From positions 141,485,148 to 141,549,147 of the forward strand of contig CM077665.1 of NCBI GenBank assembly GCA_039707655.1: a stretch of 64,000 bases of DNA, given 5' to 3'. Positions 29,858 through 40,964 of the stretch are shown here, piece after piece. The position numbers were made by a program, and so were the translations under genes. The number at the start of each line of letters is the position of its first letter. Positions within the stretch are counted from its first letter, which is position 1. The notes under the pieces were generated by a model, which ran no database searches, was not told the DNA's origin, and saw only the letters and a program-made list of their open reading frames with translations. This DNA comes from Elymus sibiricus (taxonomy: Eukaryota; Streptophyta; Magnoliopsida; Poales; Poaceae).

Positions 29858-32300
29858 ATGACTAAGAGTCGCCGCGGTAAGCTCTACATTGACGATGCTG
29901 GCTGGGGCCCCGAGGCCGACTCAATCGAGTACGGGTACCGGGTCCCCTTTGGCCGAATTCATGTTTTCATTGGAAAGATCGGTGGATCTGAATCCGGGCC
30001 GGACATCTGCACCAACCTCGTCGAGCCGGCTGGGCGTGCGCAACCCGCCCGTGTTCAACCCGGGCGAGGGAGCATCTTCATAGGCTTTACGCAAGGTGTG
30101 GAAGACTCTGTGTCAGGAGGGGAAACCCTTATCCTCTCAGATGACGGGTCCTCGAGCGGAGAGGCGGAGTCGATCTACCAGCTTCATGATGGTGGTCTTA
30201 GGGGCTATGCCGATGGAGACAGTATTCCGGAGCCCTACGACCCGCCGAGCCGAGCCGCCATCTTTATGGAAGGCACGGCGCCGGCTCTCAACAGCACAAC
30301 GTCCGGAGCGGCGGCAGGAGCCGCCCCGCCAGGTGCCGGGTCTCCCAGGCCGCCGGCTCAAGTTTTGCTGGATCTAATGGAGGAGTTGACAACCTTGATG
30401 GAACCGAAGTCACAGCTGGAAATCAGGCATAGCGTAATGTAGAGATTACCCGGATAAAAGCACGGATGACCAAGGCCCAAGAGGATATCAACACGTTGCA
30501 AGATCAGATGAATGCTGAGTCGGAGAGTTTGAGGGCAGAAGCATTCCGCTTTAATCTGGACCAGCATGCTTCAGAGACAGTCCTACGGAGGAGGACCCAA
30601 GTCCGCCTCCCGATACAGCTTGAGCCCCGAAACCTCTTGAACACCCCCGGGGCAGGGCCAAACGCACCACTGGCCGTAACCTGGGCCACGGAAGCACCGC
30701 GGCAGCTAGACCCTCCTTGGAGGGATCAGACGCTGCCGCGGCACCTCATGACACCGCCCGGCCATTACTCTAACCCGGTGGATAACATGATAGCGATGGC
30801 TGCCAGGCTCAATGCACTCCCTCTTGCTGAAGGGACGCCATTCGCTCAGGAGGCGTAGAACGCCATCGAGTTATTACAGACGGCGGTGGCTCAGCAGGAG
30901 AAGTATACATACAGCCGAAGCCGTGTGCACTCAACCCCCATCCCGAGCTGTAGTTACAGCTGACACATAGAGTTGCCAGCGGTCTCCAGCAGCGAGCGAT
31001 GACGCAACCCGCCCTGTGATGACCCGCCCCATACCAACACCCAAGAGATCATAGACAGAGGCAGAGCCCATCGGGGAGGGATGCCGGTGACAGATTACCC
31101 GGAGATTCCCGAGCCATCTCCGGTAACCCCTTCAACCTCAGTGGGAGCCGGAGTCTCATCTAGGGGTGTTGTTATGCCTTGCTTAACAACAGCACTACAT
31201 AATGAGCGCTTACCTAAGGACTTTAAAGGGCTGCGCAAGGTGCCTAATTATACGGCTGATCTACCCCCAGAGGCCTGGGTCGAGAGCTATGAGCTCGCCA
31301 TGGAGATGTTGGACGTTAGTAAGGCGGTTTGTGCAAAATATTTCATGTTGATGTTGGAAGGACCGGCTCGTACATGGTTAAAGGGTCTGCCTCCCAATAC
31401 CATTGTGTCTTGGGCCAAGTTGAAAGCACGTTTTATCAAGAACTTCCGAGGGACATGCAAGCAACCTATGAAAATTGTTGACCTTGATCATTGTGTGCAG
31501 CATTAAGATGAGTCGGCCCATCATTGGGTCTGGCGGGTTTCGACTGTTATCCACTCGTCTAAGAATATCTCGGCGGCTCAAGCAGTTCTAATTTTGGAGG
31601 AAAATTGTCACTTCTTACCCCTTAAGCAGAAACTTGGCGGCTGAAGCGTTCCTGTCAAAACATGGGTGAGCTCATGTTGGCTCTCACCAAGTATGCAGAT
31701 TCAGATACTACTAAGGACCCAGGGTCTCACGAGGACAAATCAGCTAAGGGTAAGAAGAATGGCGGCGGCAAGGGCCAGCAGCAGAACGGGGAAGGAAATA
31801 ACAACCCTGGCAATGGCGGTAAGAGAAAGAACCCGGACGGCGGGTCAGATCTAGTAGCCAACATCAGTACTGGAAATAATCGTGCTAAGGGCAACGGTAA
31901 ATCACCCTTCGGTAAGGCTAAATCCCCCTTTAATATGGAGGCGATGCTCAACAAACCCTGCCCAGAGCACAGTCAACCCGGCAAGCCATCCGGTCACGCT
32001 TGGAGGGATTGTTATATCATGCGGGAGTTCCGGAACTACAGCCTTAATCAACATCATGGTGGCGGCAATGGACCGTCTGGCGGGTCAGGATCCGGCTCTC
32101 ATGGGCTAGGCTTCGGTGGAGGCGGCTCAAGTTCAGGTTATCAGGGGCATGGCAATCAAGGTGGTCACCATCAGCAGCCCGGCAATGGTGGTCAACAGCA
32201 AAACAACCAGTCAGGATATCAGAGTAACCCGAAGCAGCTTAATGGAGGCCAGTATCATGTTTTCACCACAAGTCTGGATAAACAGGATCAGAAGTAACAT
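29858..32300 (+). pseudogene. Tat gag
   Basis: I take the ATG at 29858 (MTKSRRGKLYID) as the start, because the frame upstream is only the untranslated PBS region. The ORF ends at 30442 after a frameshift near 30415. It resumes at 30466-30858 (amber stop at 30856-30858). After further stops the gag core is at 31081-31506 (ARTWLKGLPPNT, FIKNFRGTCKQP) and ends in TAA. The Gly/Gln/Asn-rich C-terminus is at 31662-32297. It aligns over its length with the gag of the minus-strand Tat copy. Confidence 0.82.
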
Positions 32301-32329
32301 AAGAGGGCGGTTCACACCGCAACGCCAGC

Positions 32330-33040
32330 TCTTCCACGGTATTTGAAGTGGTCTGAGCATACGATATCATGGAGCAGGGAGGATCACCCGCCACAGGTTG
32401 ATAACATGGGACACTTAGCACTTGTGGTGGCTCCTTAGGTGGGAGGCTATAAATTCACCAAGGTACTGATGGACGGTGGCAGCAGCATCAACATCTTATA
32501 CTATGACACCTTTCGCCAAATGGAATTGACCGACAAAGCTCTTAAACCGTCGTCTACGGTTTTCCACGGTGTTGTGCCGGGCAAGTCTGCTTATCCAGTG
32601 GGAAAGATTGCTTTGGAGGTAGCGTTTGGTGATGAATACAATTATAGAGTGGAAACTTTGTGGTTCGAGGTGGTCAAAATTAAGAGCCCATATCATGCCT
32701 TGTTTGGACGGCCGGCTTTCACTAAGTTTACGGCCAGGCCCTGTTATGTCTACTTGCAGCTCAAGATGCCGGCTCTGAAAGGGACGATCACGGTGCACGG
32801 TGATCGGAAGATTGCTCTTCAGTGTGAGGAGGGCGATGCTGCGTATGCAAAGTCAAGTTGCGCTGAGGCAGAACTCAAGTTTTATACAAATAATGTTGAC
32901 CCGGCGGATATGACTCCGTTGAAAAAGCCCAGCACAGAGTATGAGCCGCCCCTAAAGTTTGTGGCAGAAGATACCAAGTTGGTGGATTTCACTGACGGCG
33001 ACTCATCGAAACAGTTCACTATTGGGGCTAATGTGTCCCT
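32330..33040 (+). pseudogene. Tat aspartic protease and linker
   Basis: An amber stop at about 32436-32438 (CCT TAG GTG) precedes the open frame 32439-33290. The other copy has CAA (Gln) there. The active site reads VLMDGGSSINILYY at about 32465-32505. The linker continues through TVHGDRK and TIGANV. A frameshift near 33035 takes the frame out of register with RT. Confidence 0.82.
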
Positions 33041-33960
33041 GCATAGGAAAGCGCGCTCATCGAATTCATCCGTGAGAATCGGGACATCTTTGCATGGAAA
33101 CCCTCTGACATGCCGGGTGTACCGAGAGAATTCGCTGAGCACCACCTTAATGTGGATCCTGAATTTAAGCCGGTCAAGCAATTTCTCCGTCGTTTCAATG
33201 AGGGTGGCGCAAAGCTATTGGGGAAGAGATAGCGCGGCTCTTAGCAACGGGGTTCATCATGGAGGTTTTTCACCCAGAGTGGTTGGCTAATCCAGTGCTC
33301 GTACTCAAGAAGAACGGCACGTGGCGCATGTGTGTGGATTACACAGATCTTAATAAGGCCTGTCCGGTTGATCCGTTTGCTCTCCCTCGTATTGACCAGA
33401 TCTTTGACGCCACGGCGGGTTGTGAGAGTTTGTGTTTCCTAGATGCTTATTCGGGTTACCATCAGATCAAGATGGCAGTTAAAGAACAATATAAGACGTC
33501 TTTCATCACGCCTTTTGTAGCTTTCTACTATGTGTCCATATGCCTTTTGGACTTAAGAGTGTGCAGGCGACTTATCAACGCTGTGTACAGAACTGTCTTC
33601 ATAGTCAGATTGGGCGCAATGTTCATGCTTATGTGGATGATATTGTTGTCAAGTCAAGGAAAAAGGAGACTCTACTTGATGATTTAAAGGAGTCTTTTGA
33701 CAATCTATGGGTTTACAAGATGATGCTTAATCCGGCCAAGTGTGTTTTTGGCGTCCCTGCAGGCAAGCTCCTGGGTTTTCTGGTTTCAGAGAGGGGGATT
33801 GAAGCTAACCCGGATAAAATCAAGGCCATCACCTCATTGTCTAAACCGGCGTGTGTCAATGATGTCCAGCGCCTGGCGGGTCGTATCGCCGCTTTAAGTC
33901 GGTTCATAAGCCGCCTTGGTGAGAAGGCTATCCCCTTATATCAGATGATGAAGAAGACAG
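33041..33960 (+). pseudogene. Tat reverse transcriptase, frameshifted
   Basis: The N-terminal part is readable in another frame from about 33100 (AEHHLNVDP, FLRRFNE). The blocks GTWRMCVDYTDLNKACP and CFLDAYSGYHQIK are in the frame 33259-33687. A frameshift near 33530-33545 moves MPFGLKSVQATYQ and the AYVDDIVVKS box (YVDD at 33630-33641) into the frame 33540-35036. Catalytic residues are present, but the domain is split. Confidence 0.87.
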
Positions 33961-34870
33961 ATGATTTTGTCTGGAGTGATGCTGCCGATGAGGCGTTTGA
34001 AGCGCTCAAAAAACAATTAGTTGAGCCACCGGTTTTGGCCGCTCCTGCGGAGAAGGAACCGCTGCTTTTATATGTGGCGGCTAATAACAGGGCCATCAGT
34101 GCTGCAGTTGTTGTGGAGCGCAAAGAGACAGGGAAGGAATATCCAGTCCAGAGGCCGGTTTACTATGTCAGTGAGGTGTTGATAGAGTCCAAGCAGAGAT
34201 ACCCGCATTGGCAAAAGCTGATATATGGAGTGTTCATGGCAAATCGCAAGCTGAAGCATTATTTCCTTGGACATCCAATCACAGTGGTTAGTTCTGCGCC
34301 TTTGGGTGATATCATTCAAAATAGAGAGGCCACCGGCATAATTGCTAAGTGGGCGCTGGAGCTTGGACCTCTTAATTTGAAGTATGTGCCTCGAATGGCT
34401 GTCAAGTCTCAAGCCTTGGTGGACTTCATAAATGACTGGACGGAGAGCCAGGCACTTGTGGAGAAGCCGTATAATACATACTGGACAATTCAAGGCTCGG
34501 GGGTTGGAGTTGTTTTAACTTCCCCTAGAGGTGACAAGTTTTGTTATGTGTTAAGGCTAATGTTTCCTTGTACTAACAATGCAGCTGAGTATGAGGCCCT
34601 GCTTCATGGTCTCCGTGTGGCTAAGGAGATGAATCTAAGCCGGGTCAGGTGTTTGGGCGACTCAGACCTTGTGGCTCAACATGTGTCCGACACGTGGGAT
34701 TCTAAGGACCGTCGCATGGCGGCTTATCGCCAGGCGGTCGACATCGTTGCCGGTCATTTCAAAGGGTATCAGGTGGATCATATTGATCGTCGTAAGAACG
34801 AGGCGGCTGGTGCTTTATCAAGATTGGGGTCTCAGCGCAAGCCGGTGCCGCCTAATGTGTTTCTGGATGT
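33961..34870 (+). pseudogene. Tat RNase H pair, second domain damaged
   Basis: The first RNase H (LLLYVAANNRAISAAVV) lacks the usual first Asp, as in the other copy. The second, archaeal-type domain starts at about 34470. Here an in-frame deletion near 34488-34494 removes the F-D-G-S-R segment with the first catalytic Asp. The last one is changed as well: RRKNEAAGALSRL against RRKNEVADVLSRL in the minus-strand copy. The Glu (NNAAEYEALL) and middle Asp (LGDSDL) remain. Confidence 0.85.
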
Positions 34871-35039
34871 CTTGCATCACCCGTCAGTCAAATTACCTTC
34901 TGAGGAGGATCTCGTTGTGCCTGACCCGGAGGGACAATTGGTGGCGGCTCTACATGCTATTCCTGATTGGACGTTGCCATATCTGACGTACCTAACTCGC
35001 AGCGAGTTACCTGAGGATGAGACCTTGGAGCGATAGATC

Positions 35040-36245
35040 GTGAGGCGGTCCAAGTCCATGACTATCATTAATGGCGAGTTGCATAGATGCAGTGTTACTG
35101 GTGTTTTTCAACGCTGCATTTCCCCTGAAGAGGGCAAGGAAATTTTACATGAGATACACTCCGGTGATTGTGGTCATCACGCCGGCTCAAAATCCTTGGT
35201 GGCCAAGGCTTACTGACATGGTTTCTTCTGGTTGACGACTCATAAAGATGCAGAGGACATAGTTACCAAGTGCGGCGGGTGTCAAAAATTTGCACGCCGT
35301 GCCCATGTGTCAGCTCAGGAGCTGCGAATGATTCCAATCACTTGGCCATTTGCGGTCTGGGGGCTTGATATGGTTGGGCCTTTTAAGAGGTCTAAGAATA
35401 AGAAGACCCACCTTTTGGTGGCGGTTGATAAGTTTACCAGGTGGGTCGAGGCAGAGCCGGTCAGCAAGTGCGATGCGGCCATGGCAGTTCAATTTGTCAA
35501 GAAGTTGATCTTTCATTTTGGTTACCTTCACAGTATAATTACTGACAATGGTACAAATCTATCCAAGGGGGCTATGAAGGCATTCTGTGAAAGTGAACAT
35601 ATCCGCCTTGATGTCTCCGCCGTGGCTCATCCACAGTCCAATGGGCAAGCAGAACGTGCCTACCAAGAGATCTTGAGAGGGATAAAACCCCGGCATACTG
35701 TTCCTTTGGAGCGAACGCCGGGTTGTTGGGAGGAGGAGTTACCTTCAGTTCTTTGGAGTATTAGAACCACCCCCAACAGGTCAACAAGCTATACGCCTAT
35801 CTTCATGGTTTATGGCGCGGAAGCCGTTCTCCCAAGTGATATCCGCCATGACTCGCCCAGGGTGGCGGCTTATGTTGAAACTGAAAATGAGACGGCGCGT
35901 CAGGACGCGCTAGATGCTTTCGATGAGGAGCGAGATCTTGCAGTAGCACGATCAGCGATTTATTAGCAAGACCTGCGTCTCTATCATAGCCGCAGAGTCA
36001 AGACCCGGACGTTCCAAGAAGGCGACTTAGTGCTACGTTTGATTCAAGACCAGACAGATATGCATAAGTTATCCCCCCTTGGGAAGGACCTTTCATGGTC
36101 AGCCAGAATCTCCACGATGGTTCATATTACCTCATCGATATACGGGAGAGCGACGAGTCACGCACTTCCGGACAAGAGACCAATAGGCCATGGAATATTG
36201 CTCATCTTCGGCCTTACTATACTTGAGTCATTGGCTCTCATCAAT
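35040..36245 (+). pseudogene. Tat integrase
   Basis: A TAG at 35034-35036 separates it from RNase H where the other copy has CAA (Gln). The zinc-binding part shows HHAGSKS then CGGCQKF. The core is open at 35232-35966, with Asp in GLDMVGPF, Asp in ITDNGTNL and Glu in QAERAYQE. It ends in TAG at 35964-35966 where the other copy has CAA. The C-terminal part continues to about 36245 with a frameshift near 36080. Confidence 0.88.
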
Positions 36246-36282
36246 GTACATACATCTGTCATTGTATATACCTTTTTAATAC

Positions 36283-36288
36283 AATAAA
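36283..36288 (+). terminator. Candidate polyadenylation signal after pol
   Basis: AATAAA followed by GTTGGCATCCCC, just after the end of integrase. The same arrangement is present in the minus-strand Tat copy (18007-18012). It could end a sense transcript ahead of the convergent antisense gene. Confidence 0.45.
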
Positions 36289-37306
36289 GTTGGCATCCCC
36301 ACAATTCGGGGCCTCTGCCGTTTTTCGTGCAACAGGATTGTGAAAAAGAGTAGATAATTCAACATGTCACTTGGGGGCTTCCAACCCACTGGTTTAGCTT
36401 TCATACCCTCTTTACCAGCCTTCAAGCCATATTTGGGTTAAACCTGCCTGTTTGCAACTTGCCACTCTACCATGTGACCCGCCGAACTCTTATCAGTTAA
36501 TCTAGCAATAAAGACCCTGAACTGGTCAAAGATCTTGACAGTCAATCTTGCAATGAGACCCTGTACTGATTAAGGTTAAAACGGTGGCTTATGTCATGAG
36601 AGCGGCGACTTATAGAAAGCTAGGATAAAATCGCCCGTCTGCTGTAGTCTCTCCGCCATGTGGCCCGTTCGTACTCTTAGACAGACAATCTTTTCTAAGA
36701 CCCTGAACTGTTTAAGGTTAAAATGACAGATTTATGTCACGTGAGAGCCGGCTTATGGGTTTCGGGGGTACTCATGCCCTGCTGTAGTCTCTCCGCTATA
36801 TGGCTCGTCGTACTCTTAACAATCAATCTTTTTAAAGACCCTAAACTAGTTAAGGTTAAAACGACGAATCTGTGCCATGTCAGAGCGGGCATATGAGTTT
36901 TGGGCAGTCATGCCTAACTTTTTGAAAAACAAACAAAGCTTGAGTTTTTTCTCAAAGAGTATGAAACAATAGTTAACTTCTTTGGGCTGAGCCTTTAAAG
37001 CCGCCTAAACAATGATAGAGAATATATTTTCTGTCTTGTTATTTTGCAGATCTTGTATTTTATGATAAGCCGCCACCAAGCATCAGGAAAGATGATCATA
37101 GCCAGAATAAATGAAGGATGGATAAGTATATAAGGTATTCAAAACTCCAAACGTGCACAAAGGCACGACCAAAGCAATCAGTTTTCCTACTGCTATTACA
37201 AGGCTATCGAAGAGCCCAAAATCTGCGGATTTAAGTTTTTCGCAAAAAATTATAACCCGGCAAATCAATAGGGCCGGGTTACCTTCATATGGAGCCAACT
37301 CTTTAC
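36289..37306. repeat. Tat spacer with about three imperfect 140-bp tandem repeats
   Basis: The word GACCCT(G/A)(T/A)ACT followed by TTAAGGTTAAAA recurs at 36557, 36699 and 36837, spacings 142 and 138 bp. Each unit also holds a CTGCTGTAGTCTCTCCGC segment and CGTACTCTTA. A partial unit precedes at about 36515. No coding frame is supported. The spacer separates the convergent pol and antisense genes. Confidence 0.75.
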
Positions 37307-40300
37307 TTAACTCGCAACCGGATCATCCTGCGCCGGGTCTTCGGTGTCCTGGATCTGAAGGTTGTCCACATCCCAGTTGCAGTTTATTAAAGCTTCAAAT
37401 TCAGCTTCGTCATGCAAGATTGGAGATGGGTCAACATCAGGAGAAAAGAGGTGCTTACGGCGTTGAGGGATCATGCTTTTCGCTTCAAAAGTGGGCCCTC
37501 GAACTTGCTTGTTATCTTCAGAGTAAGCCGCCTGATAGGATGACAGGTCAGCTTCTGCGGCCAGCCGGCTGGCTAATATTCTTGATGCCTTCATGCAATG
37601 GGTGTAGTCCTCTTGAGCGAACTCTGAGCCGTCATCCTTCAGTTGAGGAAAGCCATCCATCATCTCAGCCGGGTTAAGCTCGGGTACGTAGGCCAGTGAC
37701 CGGCTCAAAGTGGCCATTGCACCTTTACGGGCGGCTGATCTCTTTAGCTCTTCTATCTGCATCGGGATGGTGGAGAGGACTTCTAGCACGCCCTTCATAA
37801 ACTTTGGGACGCCCTTATTAGTCATAACAGCCTTAATGGTGAAAAGGGATTCGGCATACAGCTGCCCAGTCAGTGAATATAAAGCCTTCAGTTTTAGCAG
37901 ACTGTCATCTGAAAGCTGGCGAGTTCGCTGGCCTGCAAGCAAGTTAGATTTTATAAGCCGCCTAAAGAAAATTTTATAGACTCTTTGAAAGGAATATTCA
38001 TAATTAACAACACTTACCAAAGACGGCTTCAGTCATCCTAGATATATGGCTTCTCAGATAGTTCAGCTCTTCAGTGACGGGTTGCAATTGACCCTCGACC
38101 TCTTCTGCCCGCTTTGTTAAGGTGGCTTGTTCAGTTTCAGCAGTTTGCTTGTAAGCTTCGAAGTCCGCCTTGACCTTTTCGAGCTCTATGGAGGAGAGCT
38201 GCCATTTTTCCTCAGCCTCAGCCCGGGCGTCTTGTTGTAAAGTCAGATTTTTTATCAGGTCAGTCAAGCTAGACCCGGACGCGTTTAAGGATTCCTGCAG
38301 AGTGCAAGTGATCAAGAACAGGATTATTTTCATTTTAAGCCGCCAGAGCAATGTATGATAAGCACTTAGGGGCAATGGAGAAAGACACTACAAGTCTCAA
38401 GCAGATTGCAGGCAATATACTTGACACTTTGGGGCTAATGTGTATCAGTTCTTTCAGGGGTTATGATTCAAATAAGACCCGAATCATCTTCAGGAAGATA
38501 ACCCGACCCTTGGGGGCTACACTTGGCTCTTATTCTATGTTGAGTCCCGGCTCATTATTTCATAATAACCCGACCCTTGGGGGCTACACTTGGCTCTTAT
38601 TCTATGTTGAGTCTCGGCTCATTATTTCATAATAACCCGACCCTTGGGGGCTACACTTGGCTTTTATTCTATGTTGAGTGCCGGCTCATTATTTACATAA
38701 TGACCCGGCCCTTGGGGGCTACAAGGCGATTCATCAAAAGTTTACAAGTGATTGAAGACTCGGATGACTTTTGGCAAAGTAATCCGGCTCTTGGGGGCTA
38801 CGTAAGTATATATGGAAAGGCAAGGGAAGTGGAATACCTCATATTTTTTCTTCATCATACCAACCAAGTTGGCCTCCATGTCTCGACTTGTAGAGAGACG
38901 GCTCAGATAGCCAGAGTGTAGCTCATCAGCAGTAAGCTTTTCTAAATTAGAAAGATCAAATTGATTCTTCTCTTCTTTAAGAGGAGCCGCCTCGTCTTCG
39001 CTGGTATGCTTGGATAGCACATTGGAAGGAGCTGGAGATTTATAAGCCGCCCCGGTGACAGTAACTTCTTCATGAGAAGCCATGTCTTCAGCTGTTGGCT
39101 GGGGGCTGGGCAGCTTAGGATCAGCCTCCGGATGGGCCTCAGGAGCCTCAATATCCACATCAGCCGGCTCAGTACACTGAGGAAACTCTTCATGAGCGCC
39201 TTTGTCAGCCTCAGAGGGCTCAATGTGAGCTTCAGGAGTGTTAGGCCTTGGGTTTTCTGGCTCTTGGACATCAGGAGTAGCAGTTGACCCGCTCACCTTC
39301 CTTCGTTTGGCTTGAGCCCTCTAAGCAAAGGTGGCATTATACGTCATAAGCAAGGATAGAATATTAACACACGGTGGGGGATATAAAAATGATCACCCTG
39401 GGTTGATAACAAGAGGAGGCAACTTTGTGGTGGTTGAGTGGCCGGAAGAAGGAGGTAAGTCCTGGAAAGTTAAAATTGTGAAATATAAGTAAGCTGCAAC
39501 ACAAGATTAGCATACAGAAGATATGAATTCAAGGCAATGAAGTACCTCAGTGCGCCGTTTCCGAGGAGCCGGAGCATTTGGTAAGCCGGCCAAAAGATCC
39601 TCAAAGCCGGTGGTCCAGGTCTAACGTTTGTTATCATCTTGCTGCTTCTTCAAAAGAAAGTTGGGATCCAAGTGAGCAAAAGGGTGTGAACATTTTACCT
39701 TCCGGACAGCCCGCCATATTTTCTTTATTGGTAAAAGTTCCGAGTCAGAGGAGACAATAGTTACCTCTGCAACATCAGTATGGCTTGTTTCCGCTTCTTC
39801 CTGAGAGTAATCATTGTCAATGAGTTGCATAAAGAGAAGGCCAAGAGAGTCAAGTTCTACCTCCGAGTCATCAAGCTCGAGCAGCTCTTGGGCAGATGGT
39901 TTCTTTTTATGACGCGGAACACGGGTCTTAGTCACCTTAACTTTCTTCTTGGAAACGGCGGTGAATTTCTTCTTCCAGAAGGGGGATTTTGCCTGCATAT
40001 GAGTCAGAGAAGGGTCAGAAAGAATATGAGACACAAAATTTAGAGAAAGCAAACAGTTTGTTCAAAGGATTTCTACCTCTGGAGACGAGTTGAGAACATA
40101 GAACGGCTTTAACCCAGTCTGGTTGCATGCTGCTTGAGGCTCTCCGAGCAGTGACTTGACGATAGATTTGAGGTCCTTCTCGGTCAAAGGCATCCGGTTG
40201 AAGTGCATTGGATCATCCACTTCACCGGAATACTCACACATTAATTTATCCCGCCAGCTCAGCAGCATAATCCTCCAGCTGACCTAGCAGCGGGTCAAAT

Positions 40301-40964
40301 CCACACCAGTTAATCCATTGGCTAGTAGAGCCTGAATGTTTAGAAAGGCCGCAGCATATTTGACACGCTCCACGGCACTCATCCGTTCAGGAAGCTCAGT
40401 GCTGGTGCAGAGCCAGAAAGGACGATAACCCGGCAGCGGATTTTCTCCAGCTGGGGAGGTTTCTCTGCAGTAGAACCAAGTCCGGTTCCAATCCTTGGGA
40501 TGGCTAGGCAGGACGGCTACGGGGAAAGACATGTCTCTTCGCCTCTAGATTGAGACGCCTCCGAGCTCAAGACTCGGCCCAGCTGCTAACTCGGTCTAGC
40601 GGTTGAGGTAGAAAAAATCTCGGAACAGGTCGACAGTGGGTTCTTCCTACAGATAGGCTTCGCAGAGGATTTGAAATTGGCACAAATTGGTAACATAGTT
40701 GCGGCCAATGTCTTGAGGGTGGACTTTGTAGAAGTGCTGGGCATCCTGGAATTTTTTTGACCCGGGTGGTGAGAAGCCGCGGAGAAGGTGATCTGTGAAC
40801 ACGACCACTTCCCCTTCCTGAGGCACGGGTCTGGTCTCTTTACCGGGAACCCGCAAGTGCATGATCTCTTGAGCCGGCAAGGCTCCCATGGTCACAAACT
40901 CCTTTAGTGATGCCTCATTGACCCAGGAATTGACCCAGTCGCAAGATGCGGGGGTTTTGTCCAT
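37307..40964 (-). pseudogene. Five-exon antisense gene of the Tat element (gypsy-type Transposase_28 domain)
   Basis: Exons A 40964-40077, B 39992-39546, C 39320-38838, D 38294-38018 and E 37932-37307. All introns start GT and end AG, and the phases are 0, 0, 0 and 1, so about 906 codons join in one frame. Exon A (MDKTPASCDWVNSWV, FVTMGALPAQE, TGVDLTRC) resembles the putative gypsy-type transposon domain (PF04195), a family of unknown function despite its name. Exon B is basic (WKKKFTAVSKKKVKV). Exon C is Pro/Glu-rich. Exon D is a strong coiled coil (EAEEKW to AEEVEGQL). Exon E is conserved in the other Tat copy. All five premature stops (40647, 40596, 40545 and 40284 region, 39618) are TAG. 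Confidence 0.82.
38500..38703. repeat. Three 67-bp tandem repeats in an intron of the antisense gene
   Basis: The unit starts ACCCGACCCTTGGGGGCTAC and recurs at 38501, 38568, 38635 and, as a partial unit, 38703. Copies are nearly identical. They lie in intron C/D (38295-38837). The core CTTGGGGGCT also occurs singly near 36367 and 38785. Confidence 0.88.

Noticed and set aside
37307..40964. Host gene or DNA transposase in antisense orientation
   Set aside because: The family name of PF04195 includes transposase, but no D-D-E nuclease or terminal repeats are seen, and the gene is found at the same place in both Tat elements. It belongs to the retrotransposon.
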